From: Hyposmocoma kahamanoa
Lineage: Eukaryota > Arthropoda > Insecta > Lepidoptera > Cosmopterigidae
Direction: 5' to 3'
NCBI RefSeq assembly: GCF_003589595.1
Contig: NW_020653945.1
Span: 5,423,773-5,487,772, forward strand
Length of the DNA stretch: 64,000 nt
A program made the translations under genes and the position numbers. This document shows positions 42,876-55,505 of this stretch, one piece after another. The notes below the pieces were generated by a model. That model ran no database searches, was not told where the DNA came from, and was given only the letters and a program-made list of their open reading frames with translations. Positions within the stretch are counted from its first letter, which is position 1; each line of letters starts with the position of its first letter.

Positions 42876-45123
42876 CTAGATATACATAATTTAATTCATG
42901 TACATACTTCATATTATTTTTAAGACTTTAACGAATCGAAACAAAATACGTCATCATTTATAAATAAACTAAAAGAACTGCTAATCCATAATAAAACTTA
43001 TCGTACAATACTTACCTAAAACAATAAGCACATACATAAATAACATTTAACTTTAAACATTATTTCATGATACACCTATATCATGAAAAAATGTTTAAAG
43101 ATTATAAAATATATATTATAGGTTTTCCGTTTTTATACTTATGACATTTACTCTGCTTTCGACATATCTTCACCTAATTTTTATCACGTTTTTGACATAA
43201 CATTTATATAATTTTATTTTAATTTGTTTTTCTTTTCTTTTTCTTCAAACATATTATTGTATCCAATTTTGACCTATGAATTATAAAATTAAATTGCTTG
43301 ACTTCACTATATTTATGTACTTCTTAATGTGATAATTTTATTTTTCCTTTTAACATATTTAATAAATATAGTAAATCATGATATAATCAGGGTTTATGTA
43401 CTGGAATACTTTTATGTAACACTTTTGTTAATCCACGTGTAACAATGAATAAATGAATTATGAACATAATATTATATGGAATAGCAGATGGAAATCTGTC
43501 TGCCGTAACACAATGCGTCCTCATACTGATAAAAGTTGTGTGATTTCATATAGCCTGAACCTTAATTTCATTAAGAAAGAAGATACGTAATATTAACTTT
43601 AGAACTAAGTCCAAACTCATGGTACCGCTGTTTCGTTTAACTATGGTAAACGATTCTTTTATGGGGAACTACATACGTTTTTAATTACACAAATTAAAAT
43701 GATTATTTCCTAAGTTTAAAAATTAAAAGTGTTTTAATTGAAAAGTAATATTAAAGAATTGAAGACTACGCGTTAAATAAAGACGTATGGAAAGACTATA
43801 TGGGTCTAGATTTCAACACAAATTTAATTCAAAGTGTACTCCACAGCATTAACTTTATTCGAATGAGCAATCCTTTGAGTTTCTTGCTCGTTTTTCTCAG
43901 GGAAGTCAGCAGCAACGAACACTAGCTTAAAAAATTACGTTTTCAAGTGTAGATTTATTTTACGTATGGAATAAATTATTTTTTTACTTTGACATTGAAC
44001 TTGACCGTTAAAAATTTTCAGTTAACTTTGATCTATGTTAGACATTTTCAAACAAATACTTTAATTAAACATAGAGGCATTATAATCAATTCAATTAAAG
44101 CGACTTTTGAACGACCGCAAACGGCCAATTTGAAAGAGAACCTTGTAAAATCTGATAAGTGGCAACAATAGAGGAATAATTAGCCCTTCAAAATTCTCAT
44201 TTACATCGATCGATATACAAGAGATTGATCAAAATGATCAATCATATTTGATGAACGGAAATGAACGACTGTTAAATAGGAATTTTGGTACATAAAATTA
44301 TATGATCAACGATTAAACATTTTTTAAAAGTTCGGTAAGCCCTGGAACAGAAAAAAATAAATAGGTTATTAACTTAAACATACAGATTATATCAAAGTAA
44401 ACAAGAGTTTTCGAATGCACGTATAGACGGCGTCTACGTACAATCAGTAATCTGCGAATTATTTTTATACATGGCAACAGAAATGGCGTTTTTGACCTGT
44501 AACTATTTATTTATAAAAGATAATAAACTACAAATTTCAAATTTGGAACAAACTCATATATCTTAACATTAAACGTGTAACCTCAAAATTCCAAAATATT
44601 CGACATTTCCGAGACATTGCATTTAATTTAGTTTCAAATTTTGGAATACATGGTCTCTATGTGATATTAAATGAGCATTTTTTAAATTCTTATAAATTCA
44701 CAATTTCTGAGATATTTATTGTAGATAGCAAGATTTGACGCACTTATTTTTTGAAGCCCCATTTATTTTGACGACACTCACCTCAACATGTCCACACGCG
44801 CGTGCGATCTCAAGTGACAAAAACGCGCGGCAGATAGCTTCATTTCGGCGTCAAAGCGATGGCGACATCGTAACTATACATTCGTATTCATTTTGTATAT
44901 AAAATGTAGATATGTCGCATCCTTGGCATAATACGATGAACGATACTCACATTACACAGATACACAGATTGTTTTATTTTGTTTGACAACAAAACAACAA
45001 CTTCTATGTATCTTTCTATTTTTTTTTAATTTAATTATAAAATATCATTTTATACCCAGGCCAATATGGCGGACCTCGTGAAGACGCTCGTATATTTCGA
45101 TACCTCTTTTGATTTAATTAAAT
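42876..45123. other. No recognisable feature (2.2 kb)
   Basis: Very AT-rich to 44700, then slightly G+C-richer with CACACGCGCGTGCG at about 44795. No coding-like frame, known repeat or TIR seen. Confidence 0.5.
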
Positions 45124-46058
45124 TTAATTTTTGGACCTGTTCTGTTTTCATTCTTTTTTTTCACAAAATTTGTTTTTTTGTTTTTTTTTTCACAAAACTT
45201 AGAGAGCCAGAATATTAGTAAATAAATATGGCCGTTTACAAAAATAACAGAAAATGACATTGGAGGTATCGCTCTGTTCTTTAGAGCAGCGCCGCCGGTT
45301 GCTCTCGACTTCTCTCGCAACAGCTTATTTTAATACGTTTCTTGACGTGCAATTGTATTTAAAGAGATTAAATGGCAGGAAGACGACGATGAAAGCAAAA
45401 TTAATTCATTTTATTTATTTGTTTACTTGCAAACTTTACAGCATTTAAATTTATCTTTAATTAAACACTTGTTGAGCCAATTAAAAGTTTGCCAGATAAC
45501 CACTCATTTTTAACGTTACATAAAACTGATTTAATTCTAAAATAACGCAAATCAAAACAACGATATATAATAACAAAATAGTAATAGCATATCGCACCCT
45601 TGGTGTAAATAAGTGCCCTTAAGCAAAATGAATACTTTTGAGGAGGTTTAAAAACTCTACGAAAGAAATTAGTCCATAGTTTTTTATGCTTAAATAAGAT
45701 AATTATAAAATTTCACATATGCGTAACCTAAATCCTCACTTGAGAGGAGACCCGTACCCAGCAGTGGGACGTATAATTGGGTTGAAGATGATGATGGTGA
45801 TCATGAGTTCGTATTATTTTTACGACGTTCATGTCGATACCTCCAATGAACACTACGCCAACTTTTTTTTTTTTGGTCCTTTTCTGTTGTTTTAGTAAAC
45901 AGCCATATTTTATTTAGTAATATTATACTCCCCGAATTTTATAAAAAAAATAAAGAAACAAAAAACAAAATGGTAAAACAACAAAAAATCTAATTTTGTG
46001 GGAAAAAAAATCAAGAAACAAAAAGCAAAATAAAAACAGAACAGGTTCAAAAATTAAG
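45124..46058. mobile_element. Long-arm foldback element, 0.93 kb
   Basis: The left arm (45124-45275) and right arm (45830-46058) are inverted copies: TTAATTTTTGGACCTGTTCT, then AATATTAGTAAATA and ATATGGCCGTTTAC, then TGACATTGGAGGTATCG. The right arm carries about 30 extra bases next to a poly-T. The interior holds a repeat-D scrap and a LINE tail. The small ORFs are chance frames. Confidence 0.7.
45645..45800 (+). repeat. Repeat D scrap and LINE 3' tail
   Basis: 45645-45725 matches repeat D (TTTAAAAACTCTACGAAAGAA). 45726-45800 reads GAGGAGACCCGTACCCAGCA, then GTGGGACGTATAATTGGG, then a GATGATGATG tail: the widespread lepidopteran RTE LINE terminus. Confidence 0.65.
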
Positions 46059-46109
46059 TTGACTTAGTATTCATTGACGGTATCGATGTGATAAATGCTT
46101 TTTTTTTTC

Positions 46110-46307
46110 AACATCAAGTGACAGGACGACATACGCCTGATGGTAAGCTACACTCCAGCCCATAACAGTTGCAGTGCCACTCAAAGCTTTAAATCGCAAA
46201 GATCTAAGAGGCACTGCCACTGCGCCCGTCACCCTGAGACATAAGTTGATAAGTCCCATGTGCCTGTAATTTCACCAGCACCCTTCTAAACCGGAACGCA
46301 GTAATGC
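46110..46307 (-). repeat. MINE-like repeat, 5'-truncated
   Basis: From TCAAGTGACAGGACGACATA to CCGGAACGCAGTAATGC, where it meets the RTE LINE. Confidence 0.8.
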
Positions 46308-48270
46308 GGTCCAGTTTCGAAGTTTCCAGTCCACTGAGGTCCAGTCCTTTAGATGCGCGTCTAGCTCACTGTTCCTGATTAGGACTGACAATTTGACTCC
46401 CAGGATGCTGCGCTCCATAGCTCGTTGGCAAACCCCAAGTTTGAACTTTTGCCGTGCTGTCAGTGACCAGGTTTGTGCGCTGTAGGTGAGGATGGGTAGA
46501 ATGCACACGTTCATGAGTTTTCTTTTGAGCGTGAGTAGTAAGTCGCCTTTCATCAAATGTTTCATAGACCAATTGCCCTTACAGGCGTTTTCAGTGCGTC
46601 TTGTGATTTCAGCATCTTGTCTGCTCTGAAAGGATAATTGGCCTAGATACAAGTACTCGTGCACACACTCAATCCCCCCGTCCCGCTTCCTGTATCTTGT
46701 GTTCTGTGGAGTTGGTCATTAGTTTGGTCTTCGACCTGTTCATGCAGAGTCCAACCTTGAAGCTTACTGTGTTGAGTTGGTTTAACATTGTGTCGAGTTC
46801 GGTAGCTGAGGAAGAGAAGATAACAATGTCGTCGGCGAAACGTAGATTAGTCAATCATTTTCCACGGACATCAATGCCCCTCCCTATTCAGCTGAGTGTC
46901 AGGGTCTTGAACACCTCTTCCAAAGAAGCATTAAAAAGTTTCGGGGATAGTGGGTCACCATGTTTTACTCCTAGCTGTATTTTAAAAGCTGTACCTGTGG
47001 ATTCTAATTTGATGGCTGCTGTGCTATAGCGGTATATTTCTTCTAGAAATTGTATGTATATTGCAGGAATGTCCTGGTTTTTTAAAGCTTCAAAAATGAC
47101 TGAAAGCTCAAGACAGTCGNNNNNNNNNNCCTGGTTTTTTAAAGCTTCAAAAATGACTGAAAGCTCAAGACAGTCGAAGGCTTTTGAATAGTCGACAAAG
47201 GCTAGGTAAAGTGGAAGGTGGTATTCCAAATATTTCTCAACAACTTCATGTAGAGACTGAAGATGGTCCATAGTAGAGAGGCACCAGCGAAAACCTGCCT
47301 GTTCTGGCGGTTGGTGTTGGTCCAGTAGGCCTGATATTCGGCTCTCTATTACCTTAATAAACATTTATAATGTGGGAATCAAGTTTATTGGTCGGTAATT
47401 ACCTATCTCTGTTTTGTCGCCTTTTTTATGGAGCAATATTATGTTGGAGTGGCAGAAGTGGGAAGAGCTTGGCAGCTTGCCATTATTGCTTGCTGTATTA
47501 GGTGGTACATTTGTTGGACATGCGTAATTGATATTGGTGTCAGGTTGACCCGCATCTGAGACTGAATTATTATTAGGAGTGTAAGAGGTATTATTATTAG
47601 GATTTTGTAGAAACTTGTGCATTCATTTAAGATATAGCTATTCTTAGAAATTTATCTTTATCTCCTCGAGTATTTCTGATGCCAGTTCCATATGGATCAA
47701 GAAAGATATCGTTGTCTCGGTCTTGCCTCAAGCCTACTTTAGCGTTAAAATCCCCGAGGGCCACAGTCCAAATCCGTTTATTGTCGTCGCATACTCTGTC
47801 AAGCAAGTCATAAAATGGTTCGACTTCGTCGTCAGGCCGTGCATCTGCACGGCCTGACGACGAAGACGGTGGTCCATGGGCATGCACTATATTGAGAGCA
47901 GTGTTACTGTTGATATGGAATTTTAAAACAGCTATTCTATCAGAGCGATAAACTCTTGGATGTTGGATTTCCACTTTTTTGCAACTAAAAAGCCTATACC
48001 GTACTGGCCGCCGGTCTGACCATTGTAAAAGAATATGTTTTCATTACGCTCCAGTGTATTTTCTCCTTCTCGCCTCACTTCTGCTAAGCCCGCAATATCC
48101 CAGTTGATGTGTTCGAGAGCGTTCTCTAGCTCAACCAGTCTTTCTTCTGTCCGTAGAGTTTTGACATTATAGGTTAATATATTGAGCTTTTCAGTGACCC
48201 TTTTCACAGCCTGAGTCGCTTGACAGTTTGAGACCCTCACCCGGAGATTCATCACGCCCCTGACCGTAGG
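46308..48270 (-). pseudogene. Decayed RTE-type LINE: endonuclease and reverse transcriptase
   Basis: Minus strand, in order: endonuclease N-terminus (LNILTYNVKTLRTEERL, IAGLAEVRREGE) at 48255-47932, the endonuclease core (TVALGDFNAKVG) at 47974-47627, then a jump to the reverse transcriptase (ILLHKKGDKTEIGNYRPINL; FVDYSKAFDCLE; LGVKHGDPLSPKLFN; LRFADDIVIFSSS; LTYSAQTWSLT). The endonuclease C-terminus with its SDH motif and the linker are deleted near 47620. Several frameshifts and stops separate the blocks. The 3' end is cut by a MINE repeat after LKDWTSVDWKLRNW. The motif set is that of the RTE clade. A 10-N gap with a 47-bp duplication lies in the RT palm. Not functional. Confidence 0.85.
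47073..47176. other. Assembly gap flanked by a 47-bp duplicate
   Basis: 47073-47119 and 47130-47176 are identical and separated by exactly 10 N. Dropping one copy and the N restores the RT reading frame. Confidence 0.9.
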
Positions 48271-49449
48271 ACTTATCAGCCTACTGTCATCAGCGTCGAC
48301 TCCCGGGTCACCGAAAATTATCTACTAAAAAGCTATTTTTGACGTATGTCAAATGAAAATATGTATGTATGTACGTAGTTTTACGACATACGGCTTTACT
48401 TTACCAAGAGTACAAATATCTATGTTTATATGTCTGGTTAAAAACTAAACCATTATGAATTTCACAAATATACTTTGAAGACAGGTAGCGTCGGGTATCA
48501 CATTAAAATTGCAACTGAGGTACTTCGCATTTTTTAATAGTTAGAATAGCATTTGTAGATTCCGTCGACGTACTTACTAGATATATCTAGTAGCAGTGGA
48601 ACGTATAGGTTGGTATTCATAATTAAGAATAAAACTTTGTCGTGCGGTTAATAGCGACAGCCCTGCGCAATACCGAAAAGTTCAAGTAGATACTTATGCT
48701 CTTAATCTATATCTTGTTCGCCTAATAATCTCATCATCATTTATTTAAAGCAGCGCTAAAAAGCGTTGAATTATTATAACATAGATCATATTATATTATG
48801 AAGCACTGGCCGCTTATACCGGAACGTTAAATCGTCAGGCCACTGAAGCAGTTGTGTGTGCGTGCGTGCGCATGCAAGTTTTTTTTTTCTTAAAGTAAAT
48901 GGACTTGCCCTTGACCACTACTTAGCTCTAAAGTAAAGATAGGGTCTACGATGGAACGAGCTCGCTGATCACTAGCTCTACTAGATCTGGACAATGGGAA
49001 ATACTGACTCAGACGATGCCTATTCAGTTCCACCTTAAAGATACGCATGCCTACACACACGTGCGTGCGTACTCGCGCGAGCTGTATGTGTATGCATCAG
49101 AGTGTCTATTAACTTAAACTTTCATTACAAGGAGCTCTTCAATTTCGTTGTATATCTGTTTTAAGATCAATTTCGTGGTTAGCTCTCTAGTTTTGTAATA
49201 TACATATAGGTACGCCTCCTTACACAATGTTCTCATCCATAACATCAGAATCAATACCTAATCTCAAACAAGAAGACCCTGCGTATCGACAACTACCTAA
49301 CAATAACCTAATCTCCAATACAATCCATCAACACGACCCTTCCAAATGTACTCAATTACGTATGAGTGGCGAAGGGTCTACATGACACCATTCCCGATTC
49401 ATAGTACTACTCATTCAATACCTACTACTATAAGGCTGCTACTAAACAA
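48271..49449. other. No gene; purine-pyrimidine microsatellites
   Basis: Short TATG/TACG repeats near 48360 and GTGCGTGCGTGCGC at about 48857; otherwise nothing. Confidence 0.5.
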
Positions 49450-49600
49450 ACTGCACACGCGACGTCTTATAATACAACTTCATGCAGTCGACATTCACTG
49501 CAGGTAGTTATCGCCGCGCACATAGCTCTGGAGCTCAGTGTAGACATAAAGATGGAAGCACGGACGCTGCTCTGGTACTAGTAATCGAAGCCAAAAACAA
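49450..49600 (+). repeat. Dispersed repeat shared with 1270-1402
   Basis: GCAGGTAGTTATCGCCGCGC, TAGCTCTGGAGCTCAGTGTA and GGAAGCACGGACGCTG match the minus strand near 1290-1370 in order. Confidence 0.4.
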
Positions 49601-50434
49601 AAACGTGCAGCATGGGATCTATCCATGTCTAACCAACTACTGTTGCTATAAAGAAGGTGATTTTTTGTGTACTACACCCGGAAGTAAAGACAAGATAAAA
49701 ATGTTGATTAAACCTTCAAATTATCATTACTTTTTGCTATTATTAAAACAAAATTGTTTTAGATGCAAAAATTAATAATATATCCTCTTAAGAATGTCAA
49801 TTACTACTTTTGATTCTCGGACTACTGTTCACAACGACGCTTAAGTTGAAGTCTCAACTGCATGTAATTAGCGTAAAGTTGATTACGACCTCACGCATTA
49901 ACTACAAACATGCAGTCAATCTGTTTGCAGCCTACGTTTATTCTCCAATTTAGCAGTAGGTATTGACCGGAAAACATCTTACGGAGTTTCTAGCGTATCT
50001 TCTACATCCGCTTGCCATCATTAAATATTCACCCTACGTCATTGCTACCCATACATACCTACATATAGCTAAGGGCTTGAAAAGCACTCCGAGATATCGT
50101 CACGACTTCAAAGTTATCACGACAAATCACACATGCACAGTAACCATGTCGTATTTACTATTTCGGATAATAAAGAACTGTACTTTGAAGAACTGGACCA
50201 CATCCACACGTTTTTTTTAGTCAGTACGAGAAACTCATTGCTGTACGTACATCAAAATTAATTATAAGAAACTTGTACCTCACGACTTAGACTTAGATAA
50301 CATTCAAATTTGTACTTAACAAAAGTGACAGTTCGTGCTGCCAGAGATGTGCACAAATGCACGTGCAGAACTGACAAGACACTAGAGGGCGCTGTACAAT
50401 TTGTCATATAAATTGTCAAATACTTTACGCGATT
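49601..50434. other. No recognisable feature
   Basis: No gene or known repeat. Confidence 0.5.
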
Positions 50435-50497
50435 GCTAACGTCAATTGTCATAGTAAGCTCATGAGCTTATTATGACATATCATGCTTACTATGTCA

Positions 50498-50580
50498 TTT
50501 TACATTGCTTATCGTCAGTCCAGTACGCTACCATAGTAGCGTAATGGTAGTATACTGGACTGACGATAAGCAATGTAAAA
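50498..50580. repeat. Near-perfect palindrome of 83 bp
   Basis: TTTTACATTGCTTATCGTCA begins the left arm, and the same sequence, inverted, ends the element. The arms are perfect for 28 bp (to GTCCAGTA) and continue imperfectly through CTACCAT. A second palindrome, TAAGCTCATGAGCTTA, lies just upstream (50453-50468). Confidence 0.8.
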
Positions 50581-51302
50581 GTTGCAAGAATTCGTGAAAC
50601 ATATAAGTTTCATGAGTTACTTTAAAACCACAAGAAAATAACATAGGCATATACAAAACCTTATTGCTATCGCACGTTAAAACTATACCGTTACCAAACG
50701 AAAATGTCCACTTTCGGTAAATTGTCATCAAATTTCTAGAAAATAACTTTAATTTCGGATCTAAATCGCGTAGGAGTTTTGATTCAAATAAGAATCGAAC
50801 CGTTCGGGTACTCTCGAAATCAGATGGGTTTCCGAGCGAGAAGATTAACCTGATTCCTACTATATCTTTCTAATTTGTGAGTTAAATCAACTATTGTTCC
50901 TATTCAAAATGTCAAAGTTTTCCGATCGGCCAGTTGGGAATCGCAATTATATTCCGCGACTCGGAAGAGGCGCAGTTTCCGATCAGGAGAGGCAATCAAA
51001 ATCAAGCTACGGGACCCCGATTCAGAACTCTTCGATATTTTAACCGAATAGTTCGATTGGATATCCTTCTCGAAACGAAGGGCGCTTTCCGAGCTATTAT
51101 CCAATAGGCTTTACGGAGTTAGTCGATGAAATAGATTGTAAGAAAAATGAAAATCCTTTTATATACATTTTTAAAACTTTAAAGGATTTTAGCTCTTAGG
51201 AATGTTATGATTTTTGTAATCGTATGGGTATGACAATATTTCGGCTCGGTTTCGAATCGGTCGAACTAAGTTATCGTAAGGTTCTGAATCGACCCCCTGT
51301 AA
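50581..51302. other. Unassigned sequence between two foldback-family ends
   Basis: 50748-50772 (TTTCGGATCTAAATCGCGTAG) and 51303-51345 (TGTAACAATCGCGAAAACGT AAGAACTC) belong to the GGAAATGAAAC family. The roughly 530 bp between contains TTCCGA/TCGGAA-rich sequence of unknown origin, perhaps an insertion. Confidence 0.4.
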
Positions 51303-51889
51303 CGTTTTTCCTTTGTGTAACAATCGCGAAAACGTAAGAACTCACTGTTAGACATTTTTGTTTAATGAGGGTATTGATTTTTATGTACTCTATAATCACG
51401 ACGCTTGCGTTACCTTTCAGGCTCGCCCTATATGTATATCTAAGTCAATATCTGCAACAAGGCTTGAGGTAGTCATTTTCGTAATCTTGTCTTTAATTCC
51501 ATTTACAATAATAATAATAGTTTATTTCTTTAACTGTTTACATTTTACAATATTAGTATCAGGAGTCTCCTTTTAAGCTTAGCAACGCCTGTGATACGAC
51601 TCCGCTCTTCCATAACCATAGCTTTCTGATGCATAAACTTAAAATAATTTTAATATTGGTTTTTAACTAAGCTAAAATATCTTTTTATATTTATGGGGTT
51701 TCTTATTTATTATCTATTAAGAGAATACCGTACCAAGCCACGTAGTGTATTTTGAGTTGCATGTGTAACATTAATATTTTATGTGTGAATCTATAGTGAG
51801 TGTACAAGTATAGGTGTGTGAATGTGTATGAGTGTATTACTTGAGAATACTACTGTATGGATTTCAGAAACGTCTCAACTTCCTCATAA

Positions 51890-54800
51890 TTAAGTAATTT
51901 TAACCACTCATATAATATGTTTTTGCATTCATAATAGTTTTTTGAAATATATGTAATTCTTTATTAATTTTATTATAAAGATAGGCTGAGCGTCTACTAT
52001 ACTGCATACCAGCAAATGTTGATTTAGTGTTAGGAACCTGTGTTACATACTCCTTCCCTTCTTTTATTTTCAATATTTGTGTCATACGGTAATGTTTTAT
52101 GCATTTTAAGAACTATTTGCAATATATGTAGCTTTCTGACTGACAGAAGATTGCTTAAGAGATAAATATTATATGTTGATTAATCCATCTATTTCAAATA
52201 CATGACTTTGATCAAAGCTCGTTGTGCCCTCTCAACCTCTAGAAATTTAGTCTTTGACGCGACGCCACAAAACGGGACACAGTATACCAAGACGGACTAC
52301 ACCAAGGCGACATATATTTCATTTAAAAGATTTTTTGATGAATATTGCATATCGTTAGTCATTTTTCTTGAAACAATCCGCCTCAGCACCCTGAATAACC
52401 AAATTAGTTTTTGAACTCTCCCAGTAACCTGTTCAAGGTGGACATACCAAGACAATCTCTGATCCACAATCACAATACACAGGTACCTTGCACTTACAAC
52501 CTTTTCTAGTTTCTGGCAATTGCAGGTTTTGTTGTGTATGTCATCCTTAATCTAATATTTTCGTAAAATTATTCTCAGAATCAATATATTCAAAGAATCA
52601 ATATCTTCGTAAAATCTTTCTCAGGTTGAGTGTGACTATTTAAACTAAAACATATATAGTTAGTTTTTAAGGTGTTTCATGTCAAGAAATTATTTCCCAG
52701 CCAGTTGCTTATTAGAGCCATCCCTTTCTAAACACTAATTTTCACTTCCTCCCAAGAATCACCCGAGAAAAAAACAGCTGTATCGTCAGCGTAAGAAATG
52801 ATTTTTGCATTTTCTACATTTAAGTTACAAAGGCCGTTAATATACAGTAGGAATAGTGTAGGACCCAAAACGCTTCCTTGAGGAACACCATATGTTACTT
52901 CCATGTCATCACTAGTACACTGTTCAATTTTAACTTTTTTCTTTCTGTCAGAAAGATAATCTTTAAGGAGAATTAGCGGTGTTCCTCTGATTCCAATTTT
53001 CTCAAGTTTACTTACAAGAGTTGGGATAGAGACGGTATCAAAGACTTTTTTCAAGTCCAGAAACACTGTTAAACATTTCCTTCCTAAATCAAGGTGTTTG
53101 GTTACTAACGAGCTTAAAGCAACAACAACATCTTCAGTAGATTTACCTTGCTAAAACCGAATTGATTAGGAGTTAATAAATTGTAATGATTAAGAAAATT
53201 TAGTAGTCTAATATTTATTAATTTTTCTAAAATTTTAGATATAACTTGTAAAACTGAGACTGACCTATGATTGTTGGCGTCGTCTCCAACCCCACCCTTG
53301 TGTACTGGGGTGATAATTGAAAGTTTAAGTTGTGCAGGGAAAACACCTTTTCGGAAACAGAAGTTAGCTATATGAGCTATAATGGAAACAGCTTCTTTTC
53401 TTACATTTATTGTTCTTACATATATTTTATGTATTTAGTTGAAATGTTATCCCACTCTGGGGCACTATCTGATTTGAGGTTCATTAGAAACCTGGCAACT
53501 TCATCTGGGTCAGTATCCAAAAGTACAAATGTGTTAACTTGTATTGATGAGTTATGGAGGGTGGCATATGGTTCACTTATTTTTCTAGGTTGTACCTGTT
53601 GAGCAAGATTTCTACCAATATTTGCAAAGAAATCATTGACGTAGTTTACTGAGGCAGAAGAGGTCGCGTGTGTATTTAATAATTCTGAGCTTTGATTTTT
53701 GCTTTTCTTCGTGAATGTTATATTATTTTGTGTTTTTTCATAGTAATTTGTTGTTTTTAACTGAATTTGTGATTAAATCTTTTTCATAATTTCTCTTTAA
53801 TTTTTTAATAAGATTATTGCAATGATTTCTATATCGAGCTTACGTTATCTACAAAGTTTCGTTTGTCGTTCCGGAGATTTTTTTTTTTTGGAAATTAATT
53901 CGATTCCTTATATAGCGCAAAATACCAGCTGTAATGATTATGCGTTTATTGTTTGGAATTATTTTGATGATACAATTTTCTTTTATGGAATCCATTAGAT
54001 TACTTATTATAAAATTAAGTAACTAGGCAAGCGTCATCACAAAATAGAAGTTCAGCAAAATTTTTTTCCTGTAAGTACTTTAATGCTCCCTCGAAATCTA
54101 TGGTTTTCATAGTTTTATTTAGAGTTTGTTAGTTTTTAATTTTAGATAATGACAGGAATATTGTGAAATGACCAGTTGTGGTAGTGTGTAATATAGCAAG
54201 GAATGGCGATAACTTTCTTTTATTAATTTTCAACAGGAAATGATCCAAGCAGTTTCTCTCTCTAGGCGGAAGCATATGACCAGGGAGTATACCGTGAATC
54301 GATAGCATATGTAAATAATCATTCTGTTTTTGTGTTGATAAGGATGTGTTGGTTTAATGGTTTAATGTTGATATTAATGTCCCCCGCGACAATAATGTAT
54401 TTTTGTGTATTCAAAGTTTCTATATGTGCATTTAGTGTGTCTATAAAGCAGTCTGCATTGCTTTTTGATGGAGAACGATAAACACAAAGGACAATGTTCT
54501 TTAGTACATCCAGCTGAATACAAGATGTCTGTGATAGTTTTATCTCTTTAACTTTTGGTTTTAGTGTATTTTTCATATATACAGTGACCCCGTCGTTTTG
54601 GTTCAATTGGCAAGTGGTTACATATGAGTGATAATTTGTTAATTGTAGAATTTGTTTGGAAACATTAAGTCTACATTCTGTGAGAATTATAATGTCCGTT
54701 TCGAAGTTAATACCAGATAAAGTTAGAACAAAGTCGTTAAAATTGCAATATACGCTACTTATATTTAGAGATATAATAGTTGAGCATTGACTTACAATTA
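51890..54800 (-). pseudogene. CR1-like LINE ORF2 (endonuclease and reverse transcriptase)
   Basis: Endonuclease pieces: IIILTECRLNVSKQ near 54680, then one open frame from 54606 (QNDGVTVYMKNTLK, IVLCVYRSPSKSN, KYIIVAGDININI). Reverse transcriptase: DEVARFLMNLKSDSAPEWD near 53500, several stops, then an open frame 53066-52728 with DLKKVFDTVSIP, GVPQGSVLGPTLFLLYI and the catalytic YADD in ISYADDTAVFF. C-terminal blocks (RYLCIVIVDQRLSWYVHLEQ, VTGRVQKLIWLFRVLR near 52450; RRSAYLYNKINKEL near 51970) complete the domain order. Each part is in a different frame or closed by stops, so no enzyme can be made. Confidence 0.75.
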
Positions 54801-55505
54801 TATGGACGTCGGGTCCGCGCTAAAAAGTGTCCGAACTTATAGGGCGTTAAAATCGTATACAGAGCGTCATTCACGCTTTAGTCTTCGTTTGTTCGACTGA
54901 CAGCGAAGCAAGCAAAATTAGACAGTACTGCGATGACATTACAATTTAAATTCAACGTTTTAGCTTTTTCATATTCCTTTACATGTCACTACGTTTAAAT
55001 AGGTTGACTTGCATACTTGGGACATTTTTTTCGTGGTTTTTGTATTAGACCCGTCGTCCATTTATTTGTAAGTCAATGTAGTTGAGTCATTTTTATTTAC
55101 ATGAATATGTTTAGTAAGCTCGGAGCTGTCACGTCAATTGTTCGGGCAATCTCAATGTTATCTATCTCATGTATTGTTTGTGACGTGGCGGTCATTTGCA
55201 AAAATAAATTTAGGTAAGCTCGTAATTTCTCTGTTAAAATATTGCTTGGAGAAAGAAAGACGTCATGTAATTGAAACTGAATTGTATGCAATTTTTACTT
55301 ATTATTTTTAGGTTAACATACAGGTGATTGAATGTATGAGGAATGTCTGTGGTTCGGTTTTGTACGCTTGTGCAAATGTGTGAATAATATGTACTCCGGC
55401 GTCGAGTGTTTGTTTATGTAGATAACAATGTGTTTGACTGAAAAAAGACCTAATATAAAAGTAGCTATTGAACACATAAAGGAACCTATTTTCACCAAAA
55501 GTCAT

